Source: Polyangium sp. 6x1
Lineage (GTDB): Bacteria > Myxococcota_A > Polyangia > Polyangiales > Polyangiaceae
Assembly (NCBI RefSeq): GCF_029946515.1
Contig: NZ_JARZHH010000001.1
Coordinates: 62,001-126,000 of the forward strand
Length of the DNA: 64,000 nucleotides
Direction of reading: 5' to 3'
This document shows, piece after piece, positions 1 through 9,415 of this stretch; position 1 is the first letter of the stretch, and every line of letters begins with the position of its first letter. A model generated the notes under the pieces. The model was not told the DNA's origin and did not search any database. It saw nothing but the letters and a program-made list of their open reading frames with translations. The position numbers and the translations under genes are program-made.

Positions 1-1
1 G

Positions 2-1000
2 CTGGTCACGCCGCCGCCCGGGCGGGAGCCCCACCCCCCCTTGGTGGTGCCCCTGCTCAGCTTCACGCGCGGGCGGTATTCACCCCAAACGACCGAATTC
101 ATCCTCGAGCGCAAGCAGGAAGGCTCACTGCCCAAAGCCTTTCTGGTGAGCTGGCCCAGATCCTTGCGGCGCACCGTCGACGCAGGCCCCACGCCGTTTC
201 TCGTCTACTTCACGCACCTCCTCAATCAGAATTTCGAAGAGCACAATCCTGACGATTCTTTCCAGGATTACCCATTCGGCTGGAACTACCTGTATGTTTC
301 GCTGTACGCCTACCTCAACTACCGCGATGATCCCCTGAAGACCTACTCACGTGGTCTTCTCTACCAGATCGCAGCCTCGCAAAAACGGCTGGTACTGGTC
401 ATACCCGTCGGCGACGCTCGCTTGAAGAACAGTCGTGAGGTTGGCGACTGCATCAACGCTGCTCTCCTGGAGGAGCTGCTCGAGGAGATCCAATCCTTTT
501 GTTTCCGGGCGGCAGGACTATTCCGTTCCCCTGTACAACACGTCGGTCGCGTGGCCCTGGCGTCGTTCAGCTCGGGCAACGAGCAACTCGCCCATTTCCT
601 GGCGCGAGAGGCGAACAAGGCCCACCCGTTTTACAGAAACACGCTGCGCGAGGTCTATTGCTTCGACATGCCACGCCACCGCGTCGCTGCCTTGGCTGCG
701 CACGCAGCGAACTGGGCCTCGGCGGGCGAGAGGCACGAGGAGAAGGTGATCCGCATCTACGGAACGAGCGCCCCCGCCTTCGTCCCCGTTCATCAAGCGC
801 TCCTCGGCAAACCTCCGCCCCGGGACCACGCCTATGTCGCGAGCACGACGCACCGCACGGTCGCAGTGCTGCCCGAGCATTCGTGGCTCCCCGTTCTTCC
901 CGACCCGTACTCGAACTGGGAAGACCTCGCGCAGCAGGTGCACCAGCTCTTCTGTGGCGCGATGCTCACGGACGCGCTGCGGAGGAGTCCGGGGTTTTGA
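2..1000 (+). CDS. Hypothetical protein, 5' end outside the window
   Basis: The reading frame is open to the left edge, so the true start probably lies outside; the first start codon inside is TTG at 41. From there 319 residues are visible. I do not recognise the family. A hydrophobic strand (LVLVIPVGD, about residues 117-125 counted from the TTG) and a later ALASFSSGN stretch (about 173-180) resemble the strand and nucleophile elbow of an alpha/beta-hydrolase. I see no convincing Asp/His partners, so no function is claimed. The 3' end overlaps the convergent gene at 966-2009 by 35 bp. Confidence 0.75.
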   Translation: MVTPPPGREPHPPLVVPLLSFTRGRYSPQTTEFILERKQEGSLPKAFLVSWPRSLRRTVDAGPTPFLVYFTHLLNQNFEEHNPDDSFQDYPFGWNYLYVSLYAYLNYRDDPLKTYSRGLLYQIAASQKRLVLVIPVGDARLKNSREVGDCINAALLEELLEEIQSFCFRAAGLFRSPVQHVGRVALASFSSGNEQLAHFLAREANKAHPFYRNTLREVYCFDMPRHRVAALAAHAANWASAGERHEEKVIRIYGTSAPAFVPVHQALLGKPPPRDHAYVASTTHRTVAVLPEHSWLPVLPDPYSNWEDLAQQVHQLFCGAMLTDALRRSPGF

Positions 1001-2009
1001 TTGGACCAGGTGCGGGCCCGAACGCACAGCGAAACCCGAGATCCGCTGCTCGCGTTTCGGGCCGTGTCACATTCACTGGGTACCAGGGTACGCGGTCCGC
1101 ACCGATACTGCGCCACCCTTCTCCCATGATGATGATACGCTCACCATCCGAAGATGGCTCGCCGCATTTTCCTTCACTGTAACACGTGATCGTCGCAGTC
1201 CACTCGGAAGCGTTGCCGTAGAGGTCACGCACGCCGAACGCGCTCTCATCCAGAGAAAATGCCCCGACCGGCGCGGTGACAGGCCATCCGTCCGATGTAT
1301 TGAATGCGGGCCACCATCGGATCGGCAAGCGGCGGCTGAACCTCTGGGCACACTCCGGCCCGCAAAGGTTCGCGTGTCGATGGGTGGGCAATTCAGCCCC
1401 CCAGGGGTACATCCGCCCATCCGGCCCGCGGGCGGCCATCTCCCACTCTCCCTGCGTCGGCAATCGCCCGCCGAACGAGCGGCAGTAATGCTCAGCCTGT
1501 TGCCACGTCACGCAGGTGACGGGGTGGTCCAAGAGCTCCTTCGCGCTGCCGGGATTGCAGAACGGCTTGCGCGGCACATAGATCGTGCCGTTCTTGTGAT
1601 ATTCGGTCGCCTCCGCAGGCGTGCATGCGCGAGCGGGATCGGCGACGCAGGCGCGATAGGCGCGGGCCGTGACCTCGGTCCTGTCGATGCAAAACGACGA
1701 CGTCTCGAGGGACCGCGGGGTCGGCTCCAAGGTCAGCGTCAGCTTGCCGCCGGGGATGAACACCATTCCCTCGGGGCAGTCTTCGGGCTTCATCTCGGGC
1801 CGTGCCTGCTGCGACGCAGCAGCCGCGGGCGGGGGGGAGCTCGCGGCCATGGACGGGGAAGTGGATGGTAAAGCGGAAGCCGAACCCATGGCGTGCGGGC
1901 CCTCCGAAATCCGCGCCCGCTCTACCGGCGCACACGCGGCGCAGCTCAGCAGGAGCCCGTAAATCAAGGGGTGCAACGCCCCGCCGCTGCTCGTATCGTC
2001 GGTCGCCAT
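966..2009 (-). CDS. Lipoprotein with formylglycine-generating-enzyme (SUMF1/FGE) domain
   Basis: 347 residues. The ATG at 2009 is chosen because a lipoprotein signal peptide follows at once (hydrophobic LIYGLLLSCAAC with a lipobox Cys at about 23-26) and GAGG precedes it; upstream in-frame sequence does not look coding. After a Ser/Pro/Ala-rich linker comes an FGE-sulfatase fold from about residue 85: PEGMVFIPGG, then CIDRTEVTARAYRACV, VTWQQAEHYCRSFGGRLPT, EWEMAARG, YGNASEWT and the terminal GFRCAF. True FGEs oxidise a sulfatase Cys, but many bacterial members only bind ligands. As a secreted, Cys-rich member without a neighbouring sulfatase its job is unknown. Its end overlaps the convergent gene on its left. 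Confidence 0.88.
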   Translation of the reverse strand: MATDDTSSGGALHPLIYGLLLSCAACAPVERARISEGPHAMGSASALPSTSPSMAASSPPPAAAASQQARPEMKPEDCPEGMVFIPGGKLTLTLEPTPRSLETSSFCIDRTEVTARAYRACVADPARACTPAEATEYHKNGTIYVPRKPFCNPGSAKELLDHPVTCVTWQQAEHYCRSFGGRLPTQGEWEMAARGPDGRMYPWGAELPTHRHANLCGPECAQRFSRRLPIRWWPAFNTSDGWPVTAPVGAFSLDESAFGVRDLYGNASEWTATITCYSEGKCGEPSSDGERIIIMGEGWRSIGADRVPWYPVNVTRPETRAADLGFRCAFGPAPGPIKTPDSSAARP

Positions 2010-2181
2010 GAACCTCGCCTCGGCTCTCTTATCAGCAAATGGGAAGAATCGCAGAACCTTTCGCTCGGATCTCGCCACGCGCGTGACACAGCCAACATCG
2101 TAGCGCATGTTCGCGCCGTGGAAGCCCCCCAAGAAGCGATGCTCGTCGCGTGGCGGGAGCGGTGGCTGGAGCTGGTCGGAG

Positions 2182-2598
2182 TCAGCGCTCCGGGAGGAGA
2201 CTCGGCGGCACGCGTGCGTCGCATCGGAAGCGGTGCCCGCCGTGGCCATCGGGTAGGATGCTCCACTCGCCGACGGCGCGGGGATCATCGTTTAACTTCT
2301 CGCGACGTCGCGCACTGAGCGCCGCAAACGCCTCCTTCATGCCCTGCTGTGCGACGGGATCACGGAGGAGCGCCTGCACACGCGCGAGGTGCTCCGGAAT
2401 GCCCCATATTGGCATGGCCATCACGTGCGCATTCCACACCGTGATCACGATCGTCAACGCGTTCCTCGCAGCGTCGACCGGCGGGACCGGTCCGAGCTGC
2501 GAGAGCAGCGGCTCGCCGAAGTCGAGGATGGTCTCGGAGATCTTTCGGTCAGGGACGACGGCGCCGTGAATAGCCCCCTTGCGTTTTCTTTTGGTCAT
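2182..2598 (-). CDS. Hypothetical protein, 138 aa
   Basis: The gene starts at the ATG at 2598 with a basic head (MTKRKRKG), followed by a mixed alpha/beta segment and a hydrophobic helix around ARNALTIVITVWNAHVMAM (about residues 44-62). There is no signal peptide and no motif I recognise. The other frames over this stretch are rich in Arg/Ala runs typical of high-G+C shadows, while this frame has a normal composition, which is the main reason to call it. It lies upstream of the FGE-like gene on the same strand, separated by 172 bp, and divergent from the gene at 2900. Confidence 0.6.
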   Translation of the reverse strand: MTKRKRKGAIHGAVVPDRKISETILDFGEPLLSQLGPVPPVDAARNALTIVITVWNAHVMAMPIWGIPEHLARVQALLRDPVAQQGMKEAFAALSARRREKLNDDPRAVGEWSILPDGHGGHRFRCDARVPPSLLPER

Positions 2599-2725
2599 GT
2601 CTCTGCACGCCGTCTACCCCACCCGTAGCCCGAACACCAGGTGCTTCGAGGCCCCGATCGTTTGCCCACGAGCGTAGCGGACCGCACACCCGTTTGCCCC
2701 GGGATCGCGACGAGCCAACTTTCCC

Positions 2726-2752
2726 TTGACAAGCAGTACTGGAAGGTAAAAC
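2726..2752 (+). promoter_or_regulatory. Possible sigma-70 promoter in the 2599-2899 gap
   Basis: A perfect TTGACA (2726-2731) is followed after 15 bp by TAAAAC (2747-2752), a weak -10. It would drive the gene at 2900 with a leader of about 140 nt. The rest of the 300-bp gap holds nothing I can name. Confidence 0.28.
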
Positions 2753-2899
2753 CTTCGTGGCCAAGGGCGGTCCCGACGCCCGCGCCCGACCGCCTCCCCT
2801 CGCGAGGCACCCATTGAGGGCCGAAGGGGAGTCGACGCCTCCGGGGGTATCGGTTCGTCCATCTTTCGATCCGTACGGCGCGAGCGGCGAGGGCCTCGC

Positions 2900-3943
2900 A
2901 TGCCGGATCGAGGCGAGGGTGTGACCGTGACCGTGAAGAAGGATCTGAAGCGCATCATTCGGGCCCGCATGGAGGAGAGCGGCAAAACCTACATGTCCGC
3001 CCGCAACCAGGTGCTGCGTGATCGAGAGGAAATCCTGGCAACAGGGCTCACCGCATCGACGGCTCTGCTTTCCGTACCGCGTTCCTCCGCAACGTCCAAA
3101 ACCACAGAGCAAGAAGGGCTGGTCGATGCCGCCATTCTGAAGTTAAACCAGCGGTCGGCCCGCGTGCGCCTGCTGAGAACCGGCGAACAGGTGACGTTGC
3201 GCTCCTCCAACATCATGGAGCACGTGCCTGGACAGATCGTGACAGTCGATATCGAGAGGCGCTGGTCGCATCGAGGTCACGCCTACGCGAATGGCGCAGT
3301 CGTTGGGGCTCGAATCGATATCCCCGCGCTTCAATTGCCGCCCCTCGGTCTGGAGGACCACGGCGTCATGAATTGCTGCCAGGTGTACGGGCCGGAGCGC
3401 TCGCCGGGGCGAGTGGGCGCGCTCTGGCGGAAGGTCACTGCCAAACCACGCCGGTATTTCGAGCTGGAGCAGGTGCTTCCGGGGGTTGACTACGAATCTA
3501 TGGACTTCGATGATCCCATCGTCGAGGCAAGCGAGCTCAATGAGGCGGGCGCTTCTCTCGAAGCGGAGGAGGTGCTCATGGATCTCCTGCTCCAGGACCT
3601 ACGTTGCCTCGATGCACACGCGCACCTCGGGAATTTCGCCTTCGATCGATATCCGGAGCATGCACGACTTCATTACGAAGTGGGTGTCCGGATCGGAGAG
3701 CAGGCCTTCGGCGCCGGATTTACGGGCATGCTGCCATGGGCCTGCATCGACAATCGGCCTTTCCTGCGGTGCCTGCATGGTTACGGTCTATCGTTTTGGA
3801 GGCTCGGGCAGATGACGGATGCAGAACACGTCTTTGAGCGGATGATTTGGCTGAACCCGAACGACAACCAGGGGGCACGGTTCTGCTGGCTGGACGTCAA
3901 GGAAGGTCGACCGTGGAGGAGGGACGAGGAGGGGACGCGCTGA
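2900..3943 (+). CDS. TPR-like hypothetical protein with an IRARM/SAR N-terminal motif
   Basis: 347 residues. The N-terminus contains KKDLKRIIRARMEESGKTY followed by SARNQVL, a short motif I know from the front of several actinobacterial and myxobacterial proteins of varied function. A middle part (about 80-170) looks beta-rich. The C-terminal half has helical pairs resembling TPRs (RLGQMTDAEHVFERMIWLNPND). No signal peptide, so probably cytoplasmic. The ATG at 2900 has GCGAGGG before it. A GTG at 2927 (product beginning MTVKKDL) has GAGGG at an ideal 7-nt spacing and may be the real start. Function unknown. Confidence 0.75.
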   Translation: MPDRGEGVTVTVKKDLKRIIRARMEESGKTYMSARNQVLRDREEILATGLTASTALLSVPRSSATSKTTEQEGLVDAAILKLNQRSARVRLLRTGEQVTLRSSNIMEHVPGQIVTVDIERRWSHRGHAYANGAVVGARIDIPALQLPPLGLEDHGVMNCCQVYGPERSPGRVGALWRKVTAKPRRYFELEQVLPGVDYESMDFDDPIVEASELNEAGASLEAEEVLMDLLLQDLRCLDAHAHLGNFAFDRYPEHARLHYEVGVRIGEQAFGAGFTGMLPWACIDNRPFLRCLHGYGLSFWRLGQMTDAEHVFERMIWLNPNDNQGARFCWLDVKEGRPWRRDEEGTR

Positions 3944-3999
3944 ACGAGCCTTGCGGGTCGCGCCAAGTGGCGTAGGAAAGCGTCCGAGGCAGAGCCGTC

Positions 4000-4284
4000 A
4001 TGCCGCTCCCCAAAGGCACCTCCCTCTTCTACCGCCCCTCCAAGAAACGCTGGGTTCTCAGCTACGCCGACCCCGTCCGCGGCCAGCCGCAGAAGATCCT
4101 CCCCAAGGAGATCACACGCCAGCGCGACGCCGAGGCCTGGGCGGCCGAGTGGCTCCGCTCCGAGAACCTGCGCCCGGATCTCGCCCTGACGCAGCGCCGC
4201 GAGGAGGGCCTCACCGTCGCTGCCTGCGCTGAGAAATGGATCAGCCTGCGTGCTGGTGACGAGCGCGTCTCTCCCGCGACCTAA
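4000..4284 (+). pseudogene. Tyrosine recombinase (phage integrase), N-terminal fragment only
   Basis: The 94 residues match the start of phage-type integrases. An AP2-like arm (SLFYRPSKKRWVLSYAD, then a QRDAEAWAAEWL helix) is followed by the first residues of the SAM-like core-binding domain (LTVAACAEKWISLR, VSPAT). The frame then stops with TAA where the domain should continue for some 80 residues before a catalytic domain of about 180. A second integrase fragment of complementary extent lies on the other strand at 10180-10780. Confidence 0.7.
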
Positions 4285-4344
4285 ACCCCCTCCGCCATTC
4301 CCTGACAACCACGGTCTTGTCGGAGGTGGTAAACCTCGGCGGTC

Positions 4345-4941
4345 ATGAGCCCGTGGCGCGTTGCTCTCCTCTCGACGCTTGGCATGTTGACCACGGTGGT
4401 TGTGGTTTACAGGCTCACTCCACAGCAAGCTCTTCCCCCCGTACCGGCGACGCCGTCTCCGAACGAAGTCTCCGTCGCCGACGAACGCCCCGTAACCGAC
4501 AGGCTAGCCGAGCCGCCGGTCGCCGACGAGCTGCCGCTGGCGCCGCAGCCCGTGACCGCCGTACCGAACGCACCCCAGCGCGTCAAAACGCGCCAGCGGA
4601 CCGCCCAGGCGCCGCTCCCGGCCCCGCCAGTGATCACAACGCCGGCCCCGCAGTCCGTGACCACTGCCCCCAATGTCACGACGCAGCAGCCGACCGCGCC
4701 CGCCCCGCCCACAATCCCCCTGGCCGTGGCCACCGCTGCGCGTGCGGACCTCGCCGCGCCCGAGCTGGGGACGCTCGTCGCTGTGGCCGTGGGTGGCTCC
4801 TGTGAGTTCTCCGTGGATGGCCAGTCGATTACCTCGAGCTCAACCCTTCGGCTGACGGTTCCTTCGGGCCCGCACGTGGTCGAGTGCGGGGCGCATACCC
4901 GGAGCGTCATTGTGAGGACTGGCGAGACGTCGATGGCATGA
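4345..4941 (+). CDS. Membrane-anchored Pro/Ala-rich protein with PEGA-like tail
   Basis: 198 residues: an N-terminal transmembrane segment (about 5-22), then some 110 residues rich in Pro, Ala, Val and Thr that would span the periplasm or bind cell wall. A compact C-terminal beta domain (about 140-198) follows, with GTLVAVAVGGSCEFSVDGQ and LTVPSGPHVVECG, resembling PEGA domains of surface proteins. The two Cys in the tail domain may pair. It stands alone, convergent with the lipoprotein at 5028. No Shine-Dalgarno sequence is close to the ATG; GGAGG lies too far upstream. Specific role unknown. Confidence 0.75.
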   Translation: MSPWRVALLSTLGMLTTVVVVYRLTPQQALPPVPATPSPNEVSVADERPVTDRLAEPPVADELPLAPQPVTAVPNAPQRVKTRQRTAQAPLPAPPVITTPAPQSVTTAPNVTTQQPTAPAPPTIPLAVATAARADLAAPELGTLVAVAVGGSCEFSVDGQSITSSSTLRLTVPSGPHVVECGAHTRSVIVRTGETSMA

Positions 4942-5027
4942 TTCAAGCTGTAAATGGAGGCGGGCCCGCCACGCGTCCCCTTGCTGAGCCTGTCCACCGA
5001 GCTGGGCGCAGCTGCACGGTCCCCCGA

Positions 5028-5693
5028 TCAGTTCCCGGCGATGTGGATCTGCTCGCGTGGATAGCCCTCGAAGATCGAGCTCGCGATCTCACGCGGATCC
5101 TCGCCGACGTCGATCTCGCGACCCGACAGCCAGATGAGCTCGCCGTCGCGCGTGTACAGCGCGGTGGTCACGTCGACCAACGAGGTTTCCTCGCACACTT
5201 GTTCGCCGGTGCCGACGGAGCCGACCGCGACGCCGTTGCGGTCGCGCACGGTGCCCGCGACCTCGCGGCACTCGTACTTCACGGCATAGAGCGTGACGAG
5301 CAGCGACTGCTCTTCGTCGGGTAGCATGCTCTGCACCGCGGCTCGGACCGCCGGCGTGCCTTGCCACTCGAGCTCGCGGTCGCTCGTGTAGAGCTCGGAG
5401 CACAGCGCCTCGGATGTGGTTCCGCTCGACGGTGCGCCGCTGCCGCCGGCGGTGCGCCACAGCTCCGGCATGACGTTGGTCATCAACTGCGTCCGCGTGC
5501 TGCGCGCGCGCTCGACGCCGCGGCGCTCGTGCGGACACTCGAATGGCAACGCGAGGTGCGTCGGCCTGGGCACGGAGGTCTTGCCCTCGCGATACTTGGG
5601 GTTGGTGCGCTTCGCGATTTGCGCGGCGTGGAGCCAGCCACAGCCGCTGCTCGCGACGGAGAGGATGAGCAAGAGGATGACGTTGCGGAACAT
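5028..5693 (-). CDS. Lipoprotein, unknown function, 221 aa
   Basis: Begins MFRNVILLLILSVASSGCGW: a short signal peptide with a lipobox ending at Cys18. The mature part has about 200 soluble residues with five scattered Cys (CPHERR, ALCSEL, YECREV, QVCEE) and a terminal segment that looks like a beta sandwich (YTRDGELIWLSGREIDVG). I do not recognise the family. It is downstream of the kinase at 5769-8549 on the same strand with a 75-bp gap, so it may be cotranscribed. Confidence 0.8.
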   Translation of the reverse strand: MFRNVILLLILSVASSGCGWLHAAQIAKRTNPKYREGKTSVPRPTHLALPFECPHERRGVERARSTRTQLMTNVMPELWRTAGGSGAPSSGTTSEALCSELYTSDRELEWQGTPAVRAAVQSMLPDEEQSLLVTLYAVKYECREVAGTVRDRNGVAVGSVGTGEQVCEETSLVDVTTALYTRDGELIWLSGREIDVGEDPREIASSIFEGYPREQIHIAGN

Positions 5694-5768
5694 GCACCCT
5701 GGTGCACGGACCCGCGAACAGGTCGCACAGATTTTTGGCAGAGCCGGTACCTCCGCGCGCCGCCCGGC

Positions 5769-8549
5769 TCAGCGAGGCTGCGCCGCGAGCCACGCATCGA
5801 TCTCGGCCTTGCGGCGAGTCACACCGGGCTGCCCCTCCAGCGCGGCGCGCGCGGCGATCGCCATCGCGCGTGCCTCGGAACGACGCGGCCCAGCCTCGCC
5901 CCACAGCGCCTGCGCGAGCGCGAAGCGACTGACGGCGAGCAGGACCGGATCGACGCCCGCGCGCTCGCGGATCCGGACCGCGCGATCGAGCGCTGTCGCC
6001 GCCGCGGTCCATCGCTCGCGCGCGAGCTCACACTTACCGAGCGAGGTGAGGCTGAAGCCAAGCTGCGCGTGCTCCGCGCCCAAGGCGCGCTCGCGCAGCT
6101 CGGCGGACCGCGCGAACCCGGCGCACGCCTCGGCGAGCTCGCCGCGGTCTTGCTGGATCAGCGCGATGCCCTCGATCGCGAAGCACAACGTGGGGTGCGT
6201 CGGGCCGAGGTGTGCCTCGTCGATCGACAGCGCGGCGCGATAGTGCGGAAGCGCCGCCGCGGCGTCGCCCTTGGCGCGCAGCAGGTTGGCGAGCGAGACG
6301 TGGGCGTTGCCGGTCAGGTGGTGTGTGGATCCGAGGCTCCGCTCTCGAATCGCCAGCGCCCGCTCGAACAGCGCTTGGGCTTCGTCATAGGCGACGGTGC
6401 TCTTCTTGACGCTCCCGAGGTTGATCAGCGGCACGGCGATCATCGGGTGCTCGGGGCCGAGCGCGTGCTCGAGCGTGGACAACGCCTGTGTCAGGTAGGG
6501 CACGGCCTCGGCGTACTCGCCGGCTTCCTTGTGCAGCCAGCCGAGCGCGTTGAGCACCTGCCCGACCCGATAGTCGCGGTCGCCAACCTCGGCGCGCCAC
6601 AGCGCGAGCGCTCGCTGCTGGTGCTCCTCCGCTTCGGCGCGCTTGTCCATGTCGCCGTAGATCAGGCCGAGCGTGTACGAAAGCTCGGCCTCGAGCCGGC
6701 GGTTCACGCCGACGCGCGTGATCGCGGCCTGCGCGGCGGCGCCGAGCTCGAGGCCGCGGCCGTGCTCGGCGCGCTCGCGACCGACGACGCGCGCCAGCGC
6801 GATCCATACCTGCGCGGCGAGGCGATCGTCGTGCGCCATCGCCGCGAGGGGGATCACCTCGCGCAGCGTGGCTTCCCCATCGGCGAGCCGCCCCGCGCCC
6901 ACCTCGAGGCGTCCGCGCGCGTAGAGTGCTTGCCCGAGCAGCTGCGGATCGTCGATCGCGCGTGCCGAGGCGGCGGCGGGCCCGGCGATCGCGAGGCCAT
7001 CGTGGAAGCGACCCGACGCGTGCAGCGCCTCGCCGTGCGCAACCGCCTCGACGACGGGCGTCGCAGTAGGTGGCAGCGGGCGCGAAGCTTGCGGGTCATC
7101 ACAATCGGCGAGCGCCGGCAGCTCCGCGACGATCTCCACCGCGTGCTCGCGCGTGTCGTCGGTGGCGGGCCCCGCGAGCACGTCGACCGCCGCGCGCAAC
7201 GCGATCAACCGGCGTTCGAGGCAGCCGGCTTTGAGATCGAGCAGCCGCGCCGATTGCTCGCCGCGCGCCGTCGCCTGACACGATCGCTGGTGCCGCTGGC
7301 GCCACGCCGCGGCGTACGCATCGAGCTCTTCGATCGCCCGTGTCGCGGTCGCGACGAACGGCTTGCCACCACTCGCGAGGCTTTCGCGCACGCGCTCGCG
7401 CTGCACCGGGTTCCAGACCGGTGCGAGCAGCGCCTCGCCACCATCGCACGTAGGCGCGGGATCGCCGCTCCACGCGACGGCGGCGAGCACGGCCGCTGCA
7501 CCCGCGGCGGTGACGACCACCGGCACCGGCCAGCGGCGCCTGCGCGGTGCGAGCTGCGCGAGCAGCGCCGGCATCGACGGCCACCGCGCTTCGGGCGCGA
7601 CCGACAGCCCGCGCAGCAGCGCGCGCCGCACGCGAGAGCTCACGTGCCGCGCGTGCGGCGGCGTGGTCACGCGACCCGCGAGCACGGCCTCGGCAATCTC
7701 CGGCCACGTCTCCCCGGCGAAGGGCCGCACGCCGAACAGCGCCTCGTACACCAGGACGCAGAACGCGAACTGATCGGTCGCCGGCGTGGTGCGCCGGCCT
7801 TGATGCTGCTCGGGCGCCATGTACGCCGGCGTACCCGCGATCTGGGTGCGCTCGCCGCCGCTCGCATGCGAGCGCGCGAGGCCAAAGTCGGTCACCAGCA
7901 CGCGACCGTCGCGGCTGCACATGATGTTCTGCGGCTTGACGTCGCGATGCACGAGGCCGACGCGATGGGCCGCATCGAGGCCGCGCCCGGCCTCGACACA
8001 CGCGGCGAGGATGTCGTCGACGGAGCGCGGCGCGGCGCTCAGCCACGCGTCGAACGTGAGGCCGTCGACGTACTCCATCGCGAGGAACAGCTGCTCGCCG
8101 AACGTCCCGACGTCGTAGACGCGCACCACGTTGGGGTGGGTCAGGCGGGCCATCGCGCGCGCTTCCTGCCGCACCTGCGCGCTGACCTCGTGACCTTTGA
8201 CCCACTCGTCGGGCCGCACGATCTTGAGCGCGACCTCACGATCGAGCTCGACGTCGCGCGCGCGAAACACCACGCCCATGCCACCCTGCGCGATCCGCTC
8301 GCATGCCTCGTAGCGCTCCGCGAAGCGCGGCTCGGCGGACGGCGGCGCATCCGGCTCCGGCTCGACGCGCGGCGTGTCGCCGACGATCGACGAGAACGCG
8401 CCGATGCGCGTGAGATCCGAGACCACGCGGCGGCATCCGGCGCAGGCATCCAGGTGCGCGTCGATCTCGGCGATCTGCGCGCTCGACAGCACGCCGGCGA
8501 CGCGCTCCACGGCGGTGTTGTCGTCGAGACAGCGCCGGGCGTCGAGCAC
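5769..8549 (-). CDS. Ser/Thr protein kinase with N-terminal anti-sigma-type zinc finger and C-terminal TPRs
   Basis: 926 residues, GTG start. Residues 30-39 carry the zf-HC2 signature H32-x3-C36-x2-C39 found in anti-sigma factors. A complete Hanks kinase follows (about 80-335): the GGMG glycine loop, Lys109, HRDVKPQN (201-208), DFG (221-223) and APEQ. One transmembrane segment (about 340-360) puts the C-terminal half, with several tetratricopeptide repeats of the long ALxxRExxLGxxHP type, outside the cytoplasm. It diverges from a sigma-70 factor whose start is only 59 bp away. The pairing and the zinc finger suggest it holds or phosphorylates that sigma factor; this is inference. Confidence 0.92.
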   Translation of the reverse strand: MLDARRCLDDNTAVERVAGVLSSAQIAEIDAHLDACAGCRRVVSDLTRIGAFSSIVGDTPRVEPEPDAPPSAEPRFAERYEACERIAQGGMGVVFRARDVELDREVALKIVRPDEWVKGHEVSAQVRQEARAMARLTHPNVVRVYDVGTFGEQLFLAMEYVDGLTFDAWLSAAPRSVDDILAACVEAGRGLDAAHRVGLVHRDVKPQNIMCSRDGRVLVTDFGLARSHASGGERTQIAGTPAYMAPEQHQGRRTTPATDQFAFCVLVYEALFGVRPFAGETWPEIAEAVLAGRVTTPPHARHVSSRVRRALLRGLSVAPEARWPSMPALLAQLAPRRRRWPVPVVVTAAGAAAVLAAVAWSGDPAPTCDGGEALLAPVWNPVQRERVRESLASGGKPFVATATRAIEELDAYAAAWRQRHQRSCQATARGEQSARLLDLKAGCLERRLIALRAAVDVLAGPATDDTREHAVEIVAELPALADCDDPQASRPLPPTATPVVEAVAHGEALHASGRFHDGLAIAGPAAASARAIDDPQLLGQALYARGRLEVGAGRLADGEATLREVIPLAAMAHDDRLAAQVWIALARVVGRERAEHGRGLELGAAAQAAITRVGVNRRLEAELSYTLGLIYGDMDKRAEAEEHQQRALALWRAEVGDRDYRVGQVLNALGWLHKEAGEYAEAVPYLTQALSTLEHALGPEHPMIAVPLINLGSVKKSTVAYDEAQALFERALAIRERSLGSTHHLTGNAHVSLANLLRAKGDAAAALPHYRAALSIDEAHLGPTHPTLCFAIEGIALIQQDRGELAEACAGFARSAELRERALGAEHAQLGFSLTSLGKCELARERWTAAATALDRAVRIRERAGVDPVLLAVSRFALAQALWGEAGPRRSEARAMAIAARAALEGQPGVTRRKAEIDAWLAAQPR

Positions 8550-8608
8550 GCGTCACCCTACCGAGGCTCTTTCGCCCTGGCGATTCTTTTCGCTATGCTT
8601 CGCCGTCG

Positions 8609-9415
8609 ATGAGCTCGGCGCTGCGCGAGACGGCCGCACGCATGCTGCGCGAAGGCCACGCGCAGTGGCCCGGCGTCGCCGTCGATCACGCTCGCTTCGA
8701 GCCGTTCCTTGCGGCCAAGCTCGCCGACGGCGCCGATCCGAGCGCGCTGTACGGGGCCGATCTCGTCCTCGCGTGCGCGTGCCTCGCGGGTGACCCCGCC
8801 GCAGTCGCGCACTTCACGCGCGTCTACGTCCCCGATCTGCGCGCGGCGCTCGGCTACCTGCGCAACTCGGGCGGGGTCATCGACGACACCGTGCAGCAGG
8901 TGCTCGAGCTGCTGTTCGCGGGGGCGAGCCCGCACGTCGCGACCTACGCCGGGCGCGGCCCGCTGCGCGGCTGGGTGCGCGCGATCGGCGTGCGCATCGC
9001 TGCCCGGAGCGCCCGTGCAGCAGGCGCGCCGGCGGCGGCCGCCGACGAGCTCGTCGCCGTCCCCGACGTCGGCGACGATCCCGAGCTGCGCCACCTCAAG
9101 GCGCTGTACCGCCCGACGTTCCAGCGCGCGTTCCACGACGCGCTCGCCGCGCTGCCCGCGCGTGCACGCACGTTGCTCGGCCAGCGCTACCTCGACGGCC
9201 TCAACATCGACGAGCTCGCAGCGCTCTATCGCGTTCACCGCGCGACGTGCGCGCGCTGGCTCGCCGATGCGCGCGACGAGCTGTTCACAGGCACACGAAA
9301 GCGGCTGCTCGCGGCGCTCGGCGCCTCGCCCGACGACGTCGACAGCATCCTGCGGCTCGTGCAGAGCGACGTGGACCTCAGCTTGCGCAGGATCTTGGCC
9401 GCTAGCCCGCTGTGA
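8609..9415 (+). CDS. RNA polymerase sigma-70 factor of the Myxococcales-specific (gmx1-like) family
   Basis: 268 residues. The N-terminal half has region-2-like helices (DLRAALGYL, DDTVQQVLELLF, GRGPLRGWVRAIGVRIA). The C-terminal half has a region-4 helix-turn-helix: ALAALPARARTLLGQRYLD, then LNIDELAALYRVHRATCARWLADAR. The layout and length match a sigma family I know from Myxococcales (TIGR03001-like) better than canonical ECF factors of about 190 residues. It sits head to head with the zinc-finger kinase at 8549. The 59-bp gap must hold both promoters, so the two are probably co-regulated. No downstream partner in the same direction. Confidence 0.85.
   Translation: MSSALRETAARMLREGHAQWPGVAVDHARFEPFLAAKLADGADPSALYGADLVLACACLAGDPAAVAHFTRVYVPDLRAALGYLRNSGGVIDDTVQQVLELLFAGASPHVATYAGRGPLRGWVRAIGVRIAARSARAAGAPAAAADELVAVPDVGDDPELRHLKALYRPTFQRAFHDALAALPARARTLLGQRYLDGLNIDELAALYRVHRATCARWLADARDELFTGTRKRLLAALGASPDDVDSILRLVQSDVDLSLRRILAASPL

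Noticed and set aside
5361..8612. 1083-codon plus-strand frame over the kinase gene
   Set aside because: Arg/Ala-rich mirror of the kinase codons; long antisense frames are expected in DNA with G or C at most third positions.
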